Source of the DNA: Sulfuritalea sp.
GTDB lineage: Bacteria; Pseudomonadota; Gammaproteobacteria; Burkholderiales; Rhodocyclaceae
DNA: 6,987 bases
Direction: 5' to 3'
Assembly: GCA_022843505.1 (NCBI GenBank)
Contig: JALHNN010000076.1
Location: forward strand, 1,775-8,761
Position numbers and translations under genes: made by a program. A model generated the notes under the pieces. That model was not told the origin of the DNA. It did no database searches and saw only the letters and a program-made list of their open reading frames with translations. Shown piece after piece: positions 5,747-6,987 of this stretch (positions within the stretch are counted from its first letter, which is position 1; each line of letters starts with the position of its first letter).

Positions 5747-6339
5747 GCATGAACGTCGACGAGTTAGCGCAAGGTCCCCGGCGTAAGTGGCGCATCACGC
5801 GAAAGTGGGTCGCGCTGGCGGCCGGCACCCTGCTGATCGGAACCGGCTTGGCCGTCTATACGCTCCTCGGAACGCAGTCAGCTCCTGGCGAAGCACACAC
5901 CGAAATTCGACAACTGTCGGTAATCCAATTCCAGAATGGCGCGGGCGAGACGCTAACGCTGGCCGATTTTCGTGGCCGCGTGGTGCTGCTGAACCTTTGG
6001 GCGACATGGTGCGTCCCTTGTCGCAAGGAAATGCCCGCACTCGACAAGCTGCAGTCGAAGCTCGGCGGTCCTGATTTTGAAGTCGTGGCTCTGTCCATCG
6101 ATAGCAATCAGCAGCCGGTGCGTGAGTTCTATCGCCAGCACGAGATCAAGTCGCTTGCGCTTTACTTCGATTCCACGGCAAACATTACATCTGCACTGGG
6201 CATCATTGGCGTTCCGACGACGCTGCTGGTGGATCGCGACGGTCGCGAGATCTGGCGACGGACTGGGCTAGCCGAATGGGATGCGCCGCCTTCGGTGGCG
6301 GAAATTCGCAAGTACATGAAGGCAGGCGCCGGCCCCTGA
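5743..6339 (+). CDS. TlpA/ResA-like membrane-anchored thioredoxin
   Basis: The product has 198 residues with a basic N-terminus, a membrane anchor at about 22-43 and a periplasmic thioredoxin-like domain. The active site is WATWCVPCRKE (Cys90, Cys93), preceded by LADFRGRVVLLNLW (73-86), and cis-Pro158 sits in GVPTTLLVDRDG. This is the AhpC/TSA-Redoxin pattern of TlpA and ResA, which reduce copper-site cysteines of Sco/CuA proteins or apocytochrome c. It differs from the preceding CcmG-type protein in active site and lacks the GLNYKD region, so the two are probably not recent duplicates. ATG 5743 overlaps the upstream stop by four bases (ATGA); ATG 5749 is a close alternative that would shorten it by two residues. 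The exact substrate cannot be told from sequence. Confidence 0.9.
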   Translation: MSMNVDELAQGPRRKWRITRKWVALAAGTLLIGTGLAVYTLLGTQSAPGEAHTEIRQLSVIQFQNGAGETLTLADFRGRVVLLNLWATWCVPCRKEMPALDKLQSKLGGPDFEVVALSIDSNQQPVREFYRQHEIKSLALYFDSTANITSALGIIGVPTTLLVDRDGREIWRRTGLAEWDAPPSVAEIRKYMKAGAGP

Positions 6340-6353
6340 GCCCGCCGGGACAG

Positions 6354-6360
6354 TAAAGGA
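6354..6360 (+). promoter_or_regulatory. Ribosome binding site of the multicopper oxidase gene
   Basis: TAAAGGA lies ten bases before ATG 6371, in the 31-base gap after the thioredoxin gene. It supports this start, which also gives a complete Tat signal. Confidence 0.6.
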
Positions 6361-6370
6361 CGAACGGATT

Positions 6371-6987
6371 ATGTGGACACGTCGCAAGGTACTGAAAGCT
6401 TTTGGCGCCGGCGCCGGAATGGTTGCCGGCCTGCTTCCGCTGCACCGCGCCCGGGCGGCGGATGAGCCTGACCTCATCCTGAGGCTTACCGCAGCAGCGG
6501 CGAGGCTGCCCATCTGGCCGGGCGACGCGACCGAGGTGTTGCGCTACACCGGCCAAGTGCTGCACGGTCGCGCGGATGCCCTAAAGGCGGCAACCGGCTA
6601 TCTCGGACCGACATTGGAACTGCGACGGGGCGAGCGGGTACGTATCGAATTTCGCAACCGCTTGACGGAGCCGAGCATCGTTCATTGGCACGGCATGATC
6701 GTACCGGAAGCCGCCGACGGCCATCCGAGATTCGCCGTTGGCCCAGGCGGCGAGTACATCTACGAATTCACCGTGCGCAACCCCGCGGGTACCTATCTCT
6801 ATCACCCGCATCCTCACGGTCTGACCGGTGCTCAGGTATATCGAGGGCTGGCCGGATTGGTGATCGTGCGCGAGGAGCAGGAACTCTCCTATGGGCTGCC
6901 TGGGACCGAGCGCGAATTGAGCCTTGTGATTCAGGATCGGCGGATCGGCAAAGGCAATCAGTTCGTGTTCAAACGCATGATGATGGA
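6371..6987 (+). CDS. Tat-exported multicopper oxidase (CueO-like), partial
   Basis: The window holds the first 205 codons; the C-terminal domains, including the type 1 copper site and the last His-Cys-His motif, are beyond base 6987. Residues 3-9 (TRRKVLK) are a twin-arginine signal, followed by a hydrophobic stretch to about 23 and a cleavage region near ARAA (27-30), so the enzyme is exported folded with its copper. The first cupredoxin domain carries two of the four type 2/3 copper motifs: HWHG (105-108) and HPHPHG (145-150), with GLAGLVIV following at 159-166. The HPHxHG form is common in CueO-type oxidases, which oxidise Cu(I) or phenols with O2. It is the last visible gene of the copper operon, 31 bases after the TlpA-like gene. 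Whether it is CueO, a CopA-type or a bilirubin-oxidase-type member cannot be decided from this part. Confidence 0.92.
   Translation, partial: MWTRRKVLKAFGAGAGMVAGLLPLHRARAADEPDLILRLTAAAARLPIWPGDATEVLRYTGQVLHGRADALKAATGYLGPTLELRRGERVRIEFRNRLTEPSIVHWHGMIVPEAADGHPRFAVGPGGEYIYEFTVRNPAGTYLYHPHPHGLTGAQVYRGLAGLVIVREEQELSYGLPGTERELSLVIQDRRIGKGNQFVFKRMMM

Overview
The window looks like a heavy-metal resistance and copper-handling region from a proteobacterium, probably a beta- or gammaproteobacterium. The evidence is the moderately high GC content, the czcI-C-B gene order, a PCuAC chaperone, a CcmG-type thioredoxin (System I cytochrome c maturation) and a Tat-exported multicopper oxidase. The lineage cannot be fixed from this sequence alone, and no phage, insertion sequence, tRNA, rRNA or CRISPR array was seen.

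Left half, minus strand, read right to left: a small His-rich secreted protein of CzcI type (2190-2597), a TolC/CzcC-type outer-membrane efflux protein (724-2067) and the first 219 codons of a CzcB-type membrane-fusion lipoprotein that runs off the left edge. This is the start of a czcICB(A) tripartite efflux operon; the RND pump gene would lie beyond base 1. The 122-base gap between czcI and czcC holds two possible mRNA hairpins, one of which covers the czcC ribosome binding site.

Centre: a 368-base divergent intergenic region (2598-2965), visibly richer in A+T than its flanks, with several dyads. It separates the efflux operon from the rightward genes.

Right half, plus strand: a Cys/His-rich small secreted protein (2966-3322), a 172-base gap with local repeats (3323-3494), then a compact operon: PCuAC copper chaperone, an unrecognised four-helix membrane protein, a class I cytochrome c with an extra C-terminal domain, a CcmG/DsbE thioredoxin, a second TlpA-like thioredoxin and a CueO-like multicopper oxidase cut by the right edge. 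The first five overlap by 4 or 8 bases, which suggests translational coupling.

Reading of the whole (inference): the leftward operon exports metal ions across the envelope. The rightward operon delivers periplasmic copper, matures a cytochrome c and its thiols, and makes a copper oxidase. The cytochrome, membrane protein and oxidase together could form a dedicated periplasmic electron-transfer or copper-oxidation module. The most original elements are the fused C-terminal domain of the cytochrome, the four-helix membrane protein, and the C-terminal motif shared by the two divergent small secreted proteins.
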